A stretch of DNA of 6,889 nucleotides from Gemmatimonadota bacterium (GTDB taxonomy: Bacteria; Orphanbacterota; Orphanbacteria; Orphanbacterales; Orphanbacteraceae), in NCBI GenBank assembly GCA_013002425.1, contig JABDJQ010000561.1, positions 1 to 6,889 on the forward strand, given 5' to 3'. Made by a program: the position numbers and the translations under genes. Within the stretch, counting starts at the first letter, position 1; each line of letters opens with the position of its first letter. The notes beneath the pieces are model-generated. The model was not told the origin of the DNA, made no database searches, and was given only the letters and a program-made list of their open reading frames with translations. Positions 1 to 5,879 of this stretch are shown one piece after another.

Positions 1-511
1 GAACGGACGTCATGGGGACGCCGGAACCGGCGCGTACAAGGACAACAAACAGGATCTCGTAACGTCGGCCGGACCGACCGTCACCGCTCCGCTCTACTGG
101 ATTCCCGGACGCACGGACTACCATTGGATCATGCAGACGGAAATCGATGACGGCACGGCCCGCATGATCATGGACCTGAACGCCGACGGCAACTGGGTCG
201 ATGAAGACGGCACCGTTCTCGACAAGACGCTGTTCGGCTACGACAGCGACATCACGATTCCGAGCCTCCAGGGAATCAAACCCGGTACCGGCAGCCGCGG
301 CGACGTGTCGGCATGGCACAACTGGAGCAACGGCATGTGGACGCTCAAAATCATGAGAGCGCGTGACACCGGCGCGGCGGACGACGTGCAATGGACCGCA
401 GTCGGCGAACCGTACTACTTCTCGATCGGCGTCATGAATGCCTCGGCAATCGCCCACGCGACGCCGGGCGGTTTCGCGGGAACGGCATACCAGCTCATTC
501 TCGGCGAATGA
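1..511 (+). CDS. EB_dh-type haem-binding domain protein, C-terminal part (5' truncated)
   Basis: The reading frame starting at base 2 is open to the left edge, so this is the last 169 residues of a longer protein. The ATG at 131 is internal, because coding-like sequence continues upstream of it. The end fits the ethylbenzene dehydrogenase gamma / c-type haem-binding domain (EB_dh). Visible features are a 'NGxWTLKIMRA' strand (about residues 110-120 of the visible part), an acidic 'DDVQW' turn, then 'YYFSIGVMNASAIAHATP' with a conserved-looking His at about 152. In this family the domain is a beta-sandwich that binds haem b in periplasmic molybdoenzyme complexes or stand-alone cytochromes. Tandem 'LNADGNWVDEDGT' acidic loops could bind calcium (inference). 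The N-terminal signal or CxxCH motifs would lie outside the window. The redox role is supported by the Haem_bd cytochrome gene about 650 bases downstream. The family call is fairly good; the exact function is unknown. Confidence 0.72.
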   Translation, partial: NGRHGDAGTGAYKDNKQDLVTSAGPTVTAPLYWIPGRTDYHWIMQTEIDDGTARMIMDLNADGNWVDEDGTVLDKTLFGYDSDITIPSLQGIKPGTGSRGDVSAWHNWSNGMWTLKIMRARDTGAADDVQWTAVGEPYYFSIGVMNASAIAHATPGGFAGTAYQLILGE

Positions 512-545
512 TGTTCTGAAACAGGAGGACAACTCTCAGGAGTGA

Positions 546-573
546 AAGGCGCGGGCTTCACGGCCCGCGCCTT
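546..573. terminator. Strong hairpin between convergent genes, probable bidirectional terminator
   Basis: A perfect 11-bp inverted repeat, AAGGCGCGGGC (546-556) and GCCCGCGCCTT (563-573), encloses a 6-base loop. It starts 34 bases after the stop of the EB_dh gene and lies 58 bases from the stop of the convergent DoxX gene, where a shared terminator is expected. The U-tract is weak on both strands (TTCTCGTAT on +, TTTCACT on -), so termination efficiency is uncertain. Confidence 0.75.
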
Positions 574-631
574 CTCGTATCTCTCGGAGTGATGACCGGG
601 TCGCGGCCCGGTCGATTCGCGGCGTATCCGC

Positions 632-1081
632 CTACTGCCGGCGCATGCCGATCGAGAGCGCGTGACGCCCGGGCCCCGCCATGAGAAGCCCCAGGTAGAT
701 GCAGCCGAGTTCCAGCGCGTGTGACGCGCCCTTCCATCCCGCCCCGGAATCGCCTTCGGGCAGATTCAGGTGGCGCATCACCGCCACGAACATCGTGAAC
801 GCCAGCAGTCCCGCGGCCGGCCGGAAGAACACGCCCAGAATCAGCAGGATCGAGCATGCCGACTCGCTGAAGGCGGCCATGAATCCCCAGAACGTCGGCA
901 GAAACGTAATGCCGAACGTCGCCATGCTCCCGCCGATTCCCTCCCACCGATCGGGCCCTCCGGTGATCTTCCCGTACCCGTGAAACAGGAACATGCTGAG
1001 GCCGATCCCCAGCCGGATGACGAGGAGACCGAGGTCGAGGTTGATGCGGTCACTGGAAACGAATTTCTTGATAAACGACAT
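632..1081 (-). CDS. DoxX-family integral membrane protein
   Basis: A 149-residue protein with the four-helix layout of the DoxX / DoxX-like family. Hydrophobic segments lie at about residues 15-36, 52-71, 74-100 and 119-136. The first has the usual 'RLGIGLSMFLFHGYGKI' pattern with H34, G35 and K38. The protein closes with 'GPGRHALSIG', close to the 'GPGRYSLD' ending common in this family. DoxX proteins are inner-membrane proteins linked to quinone / thiosulfate oxidation in archaea and to redox stress in some bacteria; most are of unknown function. The frame could extend 15 codons upstream, but the ATG at 1081 has an AGGAGG nine bases before it, so I chose that start. The gene is convergent with the EB_dh gene and divergent from the haem-binding gene, which may share its control region. 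Family assignment is firm; the substrate is not known. Confidence 0.88.
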   Translation of the reverse strand: MSFIKKFVSSDRINLDLGLLVIRLGIGLSMFLFHGYGKITGGPDRWEGIGGSMATFGITFLPTFWGFMAAFSESACSILLILGVFFRPAAGLLAFTMFVAVMRHLNLPEGDSGAGWKGASHALELGCIYLGLLMAGPGRHALSIGMRRQ

Positions 1082-1090
1082 AGAGCGAAT

Positions 1091-1096
1091 CCTCCT
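1091..1096 (-). promoter_or_regulatory. Ribosome binding site of the DoxX gene
   Basis: A perfect AGGAGG on the minus strand, nine bases upstream of the ATG at 1081. It fixes the start of the DoxX gene and rules out the longer form with 15 extra residues, which would contain this site inside its coding sequence. Confidence 0.85.
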
Positions 1097-1147
1097 GATT
1101 GCGATCGTACCGTCGACATGAAACAATACAGCAAGCTGCGGATTCCC

Positions 1148-1153
1148 GGGAGG
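1148..1153 (+). promoter_or_regulatory. Ribosome binding site of the haem-binding gene
   Basis: GGGAGG lies six bases before an in-frame GTG at 1160. The in-frame ATG at 1118 has no comparable site, so the GTG is the better start. It puts the membrane anchor directly at the N terminus, as is usual for this family. Confidence 0.72.
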
Positions 1154-1159
1154 TTTGAA

Positions 1160-1600
1160 GTGCTTCGATCAATTCTGTTTCGGACGGGGGGCGTGCTCCT
1201 GATCGCGTTTGTCGGAATTCAATTCGTGCCGCGGGGGCGCGATCACACGAACCCGCCGATCACCGGGTCGCCGGACTGGGATTCGCCCCGCACGGAAGAG
1301 CTGGCGCGGCGCGCCTGCTTCGACTGCCACAGCCACGAGACGAAATGGCCGTGGTACGCGTCGATCGCCCCGCTCTCGTGGAAGATCCAGGAGCATGTGG
1401 ACGAAGGGCGCTCGGAGCTCAACTTCTCGACTTTCGACAAGCCGCAGCGCCATGCGCACGAAGCAGCGGAGATGGTGGAGGAAGGAGAGATGCCGCTTGA
1501 GGAGTACACGTATCTGCATCCTGAAAGCCGGCTCTCCGGAAGCGAGAAGGAGGCCCTGATCGCGGGCCTCGCTGCCACGTTCGGCCGCGATCACGACTGA
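1160..1600 (+). CDS. Haem_bd domain protein, membrane-anchored mono-haem cytochrome c
   Basis: A 146-residue protein starting at GTG. An N-terminal hydrophobic segment at about residues 9-24 ('GGVLLIAFVGIQFVP') anchors it to the membrane or acts as an uncleaved signal. A single haem c motif, CFDCH, lies at 53-57. It is followed by the Haem_bd signature 'SHETKWPWYASIAPLSW' (58-74), then 'EGRSELNFS' (82-90), 'GEMPLEEYTYLHPESRLS' (109-126) and a final helix. M111 is a plausible second axial ligand. The order and spacing match the Haem_bd (PF14376-type) family of periplasmic proteins, and the length is typical. An upstream ATG at 1118 would add 14 residues but lacks a ribosome binding site. The frame is open much further upstream, but only as the antisense of DoxX. 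The stop is 14 bases from the stop of the convergent ATP-grasp gene. Role: periplasmic electron carrier or haem-binding protein (inferred from family); partner unknown. Confidence 0.88.
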   Translation: MLRSILFRTGGVLLIAFVGIQFVPRGRDHTNPPITGSPDWDSPRTEELARRACFDCHSHETKWPWYASIAPLSWKIQEHVDEGRSELNFSTFDKPQRHAHEAAEMVEEGEMPLEEYTYLHPESRLSGSEKEALIAGLAATFGRDHD

Positions 1601-1614
1601 ACCGGCTGCCGCGT

Positions 1615-2733
1615 TCAGCGCCGCAGACCCCAGCGCTCGAAGCATCGCCGGGTGCGCGGATCGATCAGCAGAGGCGTGTGCACCTGCCAGACCCACATGC
1701 CGGGGGTCGTGTTGGCCTCGAGTATGCTGTAGCCGTCGTCGGTAAGCACCACGTCCCAGCCGATCAACGGGCAGAACGGGAAGTGACCGGCGGCTTCCAG
1801 CAGACCCTCGATGCAGTGCGAAAGACCCGGCATGGAAACGTTTTCGACGGGTTCGCCGGTTTCGGGGTGCGAGGAATGCCAGGCCAGCCTGCGTTCGGAC
1901 GTCAGCGTGACGCCTTTTCCGAGAAGGCCCGCCCCCGCATCGATCGCGGCGCAGATCCCCCCCCGTCCCTGATGCCAGTTGTCGAGCGGCGCCGAGCGGG
2001 ACGAGCCGAAGCGGTGCGAGACGCCGGCAATGAACGGTTTCCCGGACTCGGAATCCCATAGCGTAAGAATACGAAGCGTGTTCGTCGAACCCGGGAAAAT
2101 CTTCTTTGCGTAGGTCGCCTGGTTTACGAAAGCCGTAGCCATGTAGTGATCGAGCCCGGAGAGCAGCCCGCACACTTCTTCGATCGTCACCGGCACGTCA
2201 TTCAGCGTGAGCGCGCCGCTCTCGTGCTTCAGAAAGAACACCCCCCTCCCCATGCCGGACCATGTAGGCCGGAAGACCTGGCGCGGAAAGCGTTCCAGAG
2301 TATGCGCGAGAGTCCGCGCCATGTCGGCGCCGGCCGGGATACCGTCCGCCGTAAGCCGCCCTCCCTGAATCGTGGATACGACAGCGGGATGCGGAAGCCC
2401 GTGCCCCGTAAGAAGCCGGGAGAGCACGAGCTTGTTGCCCACGATCGGATTGTAATAGCCGTTGATTCTGTAGAGATGGCGTCGCGAGTAGCGATTGCTC
2501 AGGTAATGCTCGGGATTGTTCTCGGCGAGATCGTAGATGACCCACGACATGGAACTGAACCCGGCGCGCCAGGCCTTCCACCGTTCCGCGAGCGGCAGCC
2601 GATACTTCGTGATCAGTTCGCTTCGATACGACCGGACCAGGTAGAAGAGGCCGCGCATCCGGAACTCGAGGTTGCTTCCGCGCGTAACGTTCGGCAGGAT
2701 GCCGAAGCGCGCGAACTCGTTATTCACGGTCAT
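1615..2733 (-). CDS. Sugar-transfer-associated ATP-grasp ligase (alpha-L-glutamate ligase-related)
   Basis: A 372-residue protein with the motifs of the sugar-transfer-associated ATP-grasp family (PF14397-type). These are 'NPIVGNKLVLSRLL' (95-108) opening the ATP-grasp fold, 'RPTWSGMGRGVFFL' (155-168) as the nucleotide loop, 'STNTLRILT' (216-224), 'APLDNWHQGRGGICAAID' (248-265), 'HPETGEP' (289-295) and 'GWDVVLTDDGYSILEANTTPG' without its last residue at 325-344. In the last block D327, E339 and N341 are the likely metal ligands. ATP-grasp enzymes join a carboxylate to an amine or other nucleophile through an acyl phosphate; members of this subfamily often lie near polysaccharide genes, and their substrates are mostly unknown. 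The ATG at 2733 has a GGAG four bases upstream. It begins 15 bases after the stop of the small charged-protein gene, so the two are probably co-transcribed. M27 is a possible later start without better support. No signal peptide: cytoplasmic. No glycosyltransferase gene is visible nearby. Confidence 0.85.
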   Translation of the reverse strand: MTVNNEFARFGILPNVTRGSNLEFRMRGLFYLVRSYRSELITKYRLPLAERWKAWRAGFSSMSWVIYDLAENNPEHYLSNRYSRRHLYRINGYYNPIVGNKLVLSRLLTGHGLPHPAVVSTIQGGRLTADGIPAGADMARTLAHTLERFPRQVFRPTWSGMGRGVFFLKHESGALTLNDVPVTIEEVCGLLSGLDHYMATAFVNQATYAKKIFPGSTNTLRILTLWDSESGKPFIAGVSHRFGSSRSAPLDNWHQGRGGICAAIDAGAGLLGKGVTLTSERRLAWHSSHPETGEPVENVSMPGLSHCIEGLLEAAGHFPFCPLIGWDVVLTDDGYSILEANTTPGMWVWQVHTPLLIDPRTRRCFERWGLRR

Positions 2734-2748
2734 GCTTCTCCGGAACGT

Positions 2749-3024
2749 CTACTTCTCTTTTGCCGGCGCTTCTTCCTCGTCCGCCCCTTTGTCATCATCC
2801 GAGCCTTCCGGCTTCTTCTCTTCGCCGCCGGCCTCTTCCTGATCCTCCGCCGCCTCTTCCTGATCCTCGGAGGCCTCTTCACTGCCCTCTTCGGTCGTCT
2901 CCGTTTCCTCCTCCGACCCTTCCGGCAGCTTTCCATGCTTCCGCGCGAGCTTCGCTTCCCGCTTCTTCTTCTTCTTCAGTTCTTTCGCCCGCTTCTCCGC
3001 TCCGAATTTTCCGCGCCTGGCCAT
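2749..3024 (-). CDS. Small protein with lysine-rich head and glutamate-rich tail
   Basis: A 91-residue protein. I cannot assign a function. The head (1-32) is strongly basic, with 'RRGKFGAEKRAKELKKKKKR' at 3-22, and reads as one amphipathic helix. The head resembles short conserved hypothetical proteins I recall as 'FGAEKRxKELxxxxKxE', but I cannot name a characterised member. The tail (35-91) is almost all Glu, Asp, Ser, Ala, Gln and Lys, probably disordered, and contains a repeated 'EDQEEA' unit. I chose the ATG at 3024 over the GTG at 3033 because a GGAG lies eight bases before the ATG and overlaps the GTG. The strand choice is supported by the start signal, by the 15-base link to the ATP-grasp gene and by the divergent neighbour. 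The opposite-strand frames across this region encode low-complexity Leu/Pro-rich shadows. Possible roles are nucleic-acid or ribosome binding by the head, or serving as substrate for the adjacent ligase; both are inference. Confidence 0.75.
   Translation of the reverse strand: MARRGKFGAEKRAKELKKKKKREAKLARKHGKLPEGSEEETETTEEGSEEASEDQEEAAEDQEEAGGEEKKPEGSDDDKGADEEEAPAKEK
2831..2880 (-). repeat. 21-base tandem repeat inside the acidic tail
   Basis: GCCTCTTCCTGATCCTC (plus-strand reading) occurs at 2831-2847 and again, identical, at 2852-2868. A third partial copy GCCTCTTC follows at 2873-2880. The 21-base period keeps the frame and encodes the recurring 'EDQEEA' of the acidic tail. This points to in-frame expansion by slippage or unequal recombination, so length may vary between strains. 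Confidence 0.85.
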
Positions 3025-3032
3025 GATGGGCA

Positions 3033-3036
3033 CTCC
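3033..3036 (-). promoter_or_regulatory. Ribosome binding site of the charged-protein gene
   Basis: GGAG on the minus strand, eight bases before the ATG at 3024. It overlaps the alternative in-frame GTG at 3033, which makes the shorter protein the likelier product. Confidence 0.6.
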
Positions 3037-3081
3037 GTTCTATTGATTAAAGACCTGTCGATGGATTCCGTTTCGAGATAA

Positions 3082-3126
3082 TACCACTTCTCTGCCGGAG
3101 CCATCCAACGCCTGTGGTAGGCTCCG
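3082..3126 (+). promoter_or_regulatory. Possible H-type pseudoknot in the leader of the arginase-like gene
   Basis: Two perfect inverted repeats interleave. TACCAC (3082-3087) pairs with GTGGTA (3114-3119), and CGGAGCC (3096-3102) pairs with GGCTCCG (3120-3126). The order a-b-a'-b' with a' and b' directly abutting is the geometry of an H-type pseudoknot with coaxial stems. It ends 28 bases before the ATG at 3155. Chance pairing in GC-rich DNA is a real alternative, and the complementary strand could fold too, upstream of the charged-protein gene. Confidence 0.25.
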
Positions 3127-3154
3127 CATTGAGTGTGCTCAGAAAGACGCGAAA

Positions 3155-3883
3155 ATGAAAGTCCTCAATCTCGATATCGACGCCTTCGTGACCCCCATTG
3201 CGCTCTACCGCGGTCCTGACGACGGACGCCTCTCGGAAACGGATTACTCCTGCTGGACGCCGGACCGGCTCGGCCGCTATCTGGAAGATCATTGCGGACT
3301 CAGTCGCGCGCGGAAGACAATGGGCTGCATCGTCACGCAGCATGACGAGCTGTTTCCCATATGGCGATCGCTGATCGCTTCCGGCGACATGGACGCCTCC
3401 GTACATCTCTATCATCTCGATGCGCACGATGATCTGGGAGGCGGTCTCGACGATGAGAGCCACGAGGAAGTGCAGAGCCGTGTTCTGCTGAAACCCGTCG
3501 AATCGAGACCGCATGTGCCCTGGGAGAAGATGAACTCGGGAAACTACCTGCTGTACGCGCTGGCATGCCGGTGGATCTCGGCGCTCACTCTGATACGACA
3601 TCCGGAAGACTTTCAGTCGGTGCCGCGGAACCTGCTGAGCGACGACGGCGCGCGGATTCACCTGCAACCGTGGTCGCAGGGCGCGCCGGTCGCGGGCGCT
3701 TCGCGCGAGCCGTCGATTCCGCTCGACGTGATCCCGATCGACGACTTCACGATGCGGGACGAGTTCGCGTGGGTCTTCGTCGCCACTTCTCCCGCTTTCA
3801 CACCGCCCGCAGCCGACGCGCTGACCGAAGTCGTGCGCGAGTATCTCGATCTCACCGGTGAAATCCTGGGGCTTCCGCGCTAG
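3155..3883 (+). CDS. Arginase-like protein of the UPF0489 type
   Basis: A 242-residue protein resembling the UPF0489 (C5orf22-like) group, which is thought to be related to the arginase / deacetylase fold. Visible motifs are 'LNLDIDAFV' at 4-12 (a DxD near the N terminus), the likely metal-binding 'HLDAHDDL' at 87-94 (H87, D89, H91, D92, D93), 'NSGNYLLYALA' at 127-137 and 'ATSPAFTPP' at 210-218. The motif set is intact, so a metal-dependent hydrolase is plausible, but no substrate is known for this group. There is no signal peptide or membrane segment, so it is probably cytoplasmic. The start has only a weak upstream purine stretch (AGAAAGACGCGAAA), so initiation may depend on leader structure. 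The gene is divergent from the charged-protein / ATP-grasp operon. The esterase gene starts nine bases after its stop, which suggests co-transcription without obvious functional kinship. Family call is moderate. Confidence 0.68.
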   Translation: MKVLNLDIDAFVTPIALYRGPDDGRLSETDYSCWTPDRLGRYLEDHCGLSRARKTMGCIVTQHDELFPIWRSLIASGDMDASVHLYHLDAHDDLGGGLDDESHEEVQSRVLLKPVESRPHVPWEKMNSGNYLLYALACRWISALTLIRHPEDFQSVPRNLLSDDGARIHLQPWSQGAPVAGASREPSIPLDVIPIDDFTMRDEFAWVFVATSPAFTPPAADALTEVVREYLDLTGEILGLPR

Positions 3884-3885
3884 AA

Positions 3886-3891
3886 TATAAT
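3886..3891 (+). promoter_or_regulatory. Perfect TATAAT immediately before the esterase start
   Basis: TATAAT occupies 3886-3891 and the ATG begins at 3893. It is a consensus -10 box by sequence. However, the start point would fall inside codons 2-4 and there is no -35 match about 17 bases upstream. It may simply be an A/T-rich unstructured initiation region replacing a Shine-Dalgarno. Confidence 0.2.
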
Positions 3892-3892
3892 A

Positions 3893-5845
3893 ATGAAGCG
3901 CTCATTCCTGTTGCTCCCGCCGTCGCGACTCCTCCTGCTGCTTCCGCTGCTCGTGCTGCCGGTGCTGACGTCCGCCTTCGTCTTCCCCGGATTCGCGCAG
4001 GCGCAAACCCGCCTCATGCCGCTCGGCGACTCGATCACCCACGGCGGCCAGGGGTATTGCGCGTACCGGTACGAACTGTGGTTCGATCTGCAGAACGGCG
4101 GCTACAACGTCGACTTCGTCGGTCGCTTCGACGATACGAACAGCGGCGATCCCACGGCGGCGTGGTACCCGGATTATCTGACGACGTTCGATCGCGATCA
4201 CGAAGGATACTGGGGCTGGCGCACCGACGAGATCGAAACGATCGCGATGGCCGCGGCCACGGCGGGCCTGCCCGACATCGTGCTCGTTCATCTCGGGACG
4301 AACGACATCGGCCAGATGGGAGCCGCGGGTGTCACGAGCGCCGACACGAACCTGCGCGCCATCATCGGCAATCTGCGATCCGTCGTACCGAATGTGACGA
4401 TCCTTCTTGCGCAGGTCACCCCGATCGGCCCCGGCTCGTCCTACTTCGCGAACGCGGCGCAGGTCGGCCCGTTGAACGCAGTGATCGCCGCGATCGCGGC
4501 CGACAGCACGAGCGCGCAGTCTCCTGTCATTCTCGTCGACCAGAACAGCGGTTTCGATCTCGGGACGATGATGCAGAGCGACGGGCTCCACCCGAACCTG
4601 CTCGGCGAATCACAGATGGCGGACGTATGGTTCGCCGTGCTCGACTCGCTGCTCGTGCCCGGCAACATCCCGCCGACAGCCGCAATTACGGCGCCGACCG
4701 ACGGAAGCACCTTCGCCGCGCCCGCGACCATCACCATCACGGCCGATGCGAGCGACAGCGACGGCAGCGTTACCGAAGTCGCGTTCTATGCCGACAGCAC
4801 GTTGCTCGGACTCGATGCGACCGCGCCCTACGAAATCGAATGGACGAGCGTTCCGACCGGAGTCTACGCATTGACCGCCGTGGCCGAAGACGACTCCGGC
4901 GCGAGTCGTATTTCGAGCGCGGTCACGGTTTCCGTTCTGCCGTTCACGGGAGGAACTCCGCTCACGGTCCCCAATCCCAGCTTCGAAGACCCCGTGCGCA
5001 CGGACAGTCAACTGGCTTCAGGACCGGGCGTGATCGGAGGCTGGACGTTCGCGGGCACGGCAAGCACGTTTACCGGAATCTTCAACCCGCCTGAAGAGAG
5101 TTACCCCGGAGCGGGCGGCAACGGCACTCCCGCCGGCGCCGACAGCGCGAACGTGGCGTTCCTGTTTCACAACGGCGGGCCGGGCGATTCCGTCTCGGCG
5201 GCAATGCTGCTGACTGACACGCTCGCGGCCGACAGCGAATACATGCTCACGGTCGCGATCGGGCGCTTTCTGCCCGACCAGCCTTACGCGTTTTCGACTT
5301 ATGGCGGATATCGGATCGAACTTCTGGCGGGCGGAACCGTGATTGCAGAGAGCGTGGACGAGATCGATCCGCCGACCGGCGCGTTTCGCGATGCGTATGC
5401 GTACGTGGCGTCGAACGGCGTGAACCCGGGACTGATCGGGCTGCCGCTTTCGATTCGCCTCGATATTTCCGCGATCGACGCGCCGCGCTCCAGCCACTTC
5501 GACAACGTGCGTCTCGCACGCAATCTGATTCCGACGGGCGTGCAGGTTGCAGGCGGGACCGCGGACGCAGGAGGCGGCGAGTCAGCTGATGCCCTGCTTC
5601 ACGCTTCGCCGAACCCGTTCAATCCGGCGACGACAATCCGCTTCACGGTGCCGCGGTCAGGCCCGGTCACGCTCGCGATCTACGATCTTCGCGGCCGGCT
5701 CGTCGAGTCGCTGATCGACGGCGAGTTTCGCGCCGCCGGCACGCACCGGCTTCAGTATCGGCCGGATTCGCCTTCAGGCCTGTACTTCCTCCGATACACG
5801 AGAGGCCATCACAAGCGGACCGAGCGCATCACTCTCCTCAAGTAG
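3893..5845 (+). CDS. Secreted multidomain SGNH/GDSL hydrolase with Ig-like domain and FlgD/type IX-like C-terminal tail
   Basis: A 650-residue exported protein. A signal peptide occupies residues 1-37, with a long Leu-rich core and a probable cut at AQA|QT. The SGNH hydrolase domain spans about 38-255. Its block I is 'GDSITHG' (45-51) with nucleophile S47, block III-type 'GTND' lies at 135-138 with N137, and block V 'SDGLHPN' at 229-235 carries D230 and H233, so the catalytic set is complete. An Ig-like (Big_7-type) domain follows at about 258-349, then a beta-rich domain starting 'VPNPSFEDP' (359-367) and running to about 545, perhaps carbohydrate-binding. The C-terminal tail (570-650) has 'NPFNPATTIRF', 'LAIYDLRGRLVESL' and 'GLYFLRYTRG', as in type IX secretion / FlgD-like sorting domains. 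Role inferred: surface or secreted esterase, for example polysaccharide deacetylation. No Shine-Dalgarno is visible; translation may be coupled to the upstream gene nine bases away. Removing the first Met would lose the signal peptide, so the start is supported. Confidence 0.92.
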   Translation: MKRSFLLLPPSRLLLLLPLLVLPVLTSAFVFPGFAQAQTRLMPLGDSITHGGQGYCAYRYELWFDLQNGGYNVDFVGRFDDTNSGDPTAAWYPDYLTTFDRDHEGYWGWRTDEIETIAMAAATAGLPDIVLVHLGTNDIGQMGAAGVTSADTNLRAIIGNLRSVVPNVTILLAQVTPIGPGSSYFANAAQVGPLNAVIAAIAADSTSAQSPVILVDQNSGFDLGTMMQSDGLHPNLLGESQMADVWFAVLDSLLVPGNIPPTAAITAPTDGSTFAAPATITITADASDSDGSVTEVAFYADSTLLGLDATAPYEIEWTSVPTGVYALTAVAEDDSGASRISSAVTVSVLPFTGGTPLTVPNPSFEDPVRTDSQLASGPGVIGGWTFAGTASTFTGIFNPPEESYPGAGGNGTPAGADSANVAFLFHNGGPGDSVSAAMLLTDTLAADSEYMLTVAIGRFLPDQPYAFSTYGGYRIELLAGGTVIAESVDEIDPPTGAFRDAYAYVASNGVNPGLIGLPLSIRLDISAIDAPRSSHFDNVRLARNLIPTGVQVAGGTADAGGGESADALLHASPNPFNPATTIRFTVPRSGPVTLAIYDLRGRLVESLIDGEFRAAGTHRLQYRPDSPSGLYFLRYTRGHHKRTERITLLK

Positions 5846-5879
5846 TCCCCCCGCCCCGAGCGGAACCGCGCCAGCTGCA

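Larger units (their letters stand above)
1082..1159. promoter_or_regulatory. Divergent control region between DoxX and haem-binding genes
   Basis: These 78 bases separate two divergent starts and must hold the promoters of both genes unless transcripts overlap. On the minus strand a weak pair TTGCTG (1129-1134) and TACGAT (1104-1109), 19 bases apart, could serve DoxX. On the plus strand TTGCGA at 1099-1104 followed by AACAAT at 1122-1127 is a poor candidate. I see no clear operator palindrome. The location is a firm deduction; the individual boxes are guesses. Confidence 0.35.

Noticed and set aside
770..1117. Long open frame on the + strand upstream of and in frame with the haem-binding gene
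   Set aside because: It is the antisense of the well-supported DoxX gene. It lacks a start signal and its translation (Arg/Glu/His-rich) resembles nothing functional.
1601..1614. Terminator between the haem-binding and ATP-grasp genes
   Set aside because: Only 14 bases separate the two convergent stops and they hold no hairpin; termination would have to lie inside a coding region.
2146..3081. 311-codon open frame on + opposite the ATP-grasp and charged-protein genes
   Set aside because: It runs antisense to two genes with clear motifs or start signals. Its Leu/Arg/Phe-rich end is just the complement of the Glu/Lys-rich repeat.
3043..3082. TTGATT and GATAAT as a promoter pair for the arginase-like gene
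   Set aside because: The spacing is about 28 bases, too long for a standard -35/-10 pair; no better partner is seen.
3902..4591. 229-codon open frame on - opposite the esterase N terminus
   Set aside because: A shadow frame with no motif, no ribosome binding site and extreme Arg/Asp content.
4057..5094. 345-codon open frame on + within the esterase gene in another frame
   Set aside because: An Arg-rich, low-complexity shadow produced by high GC at third positions. The esterase frame has a full motif set.
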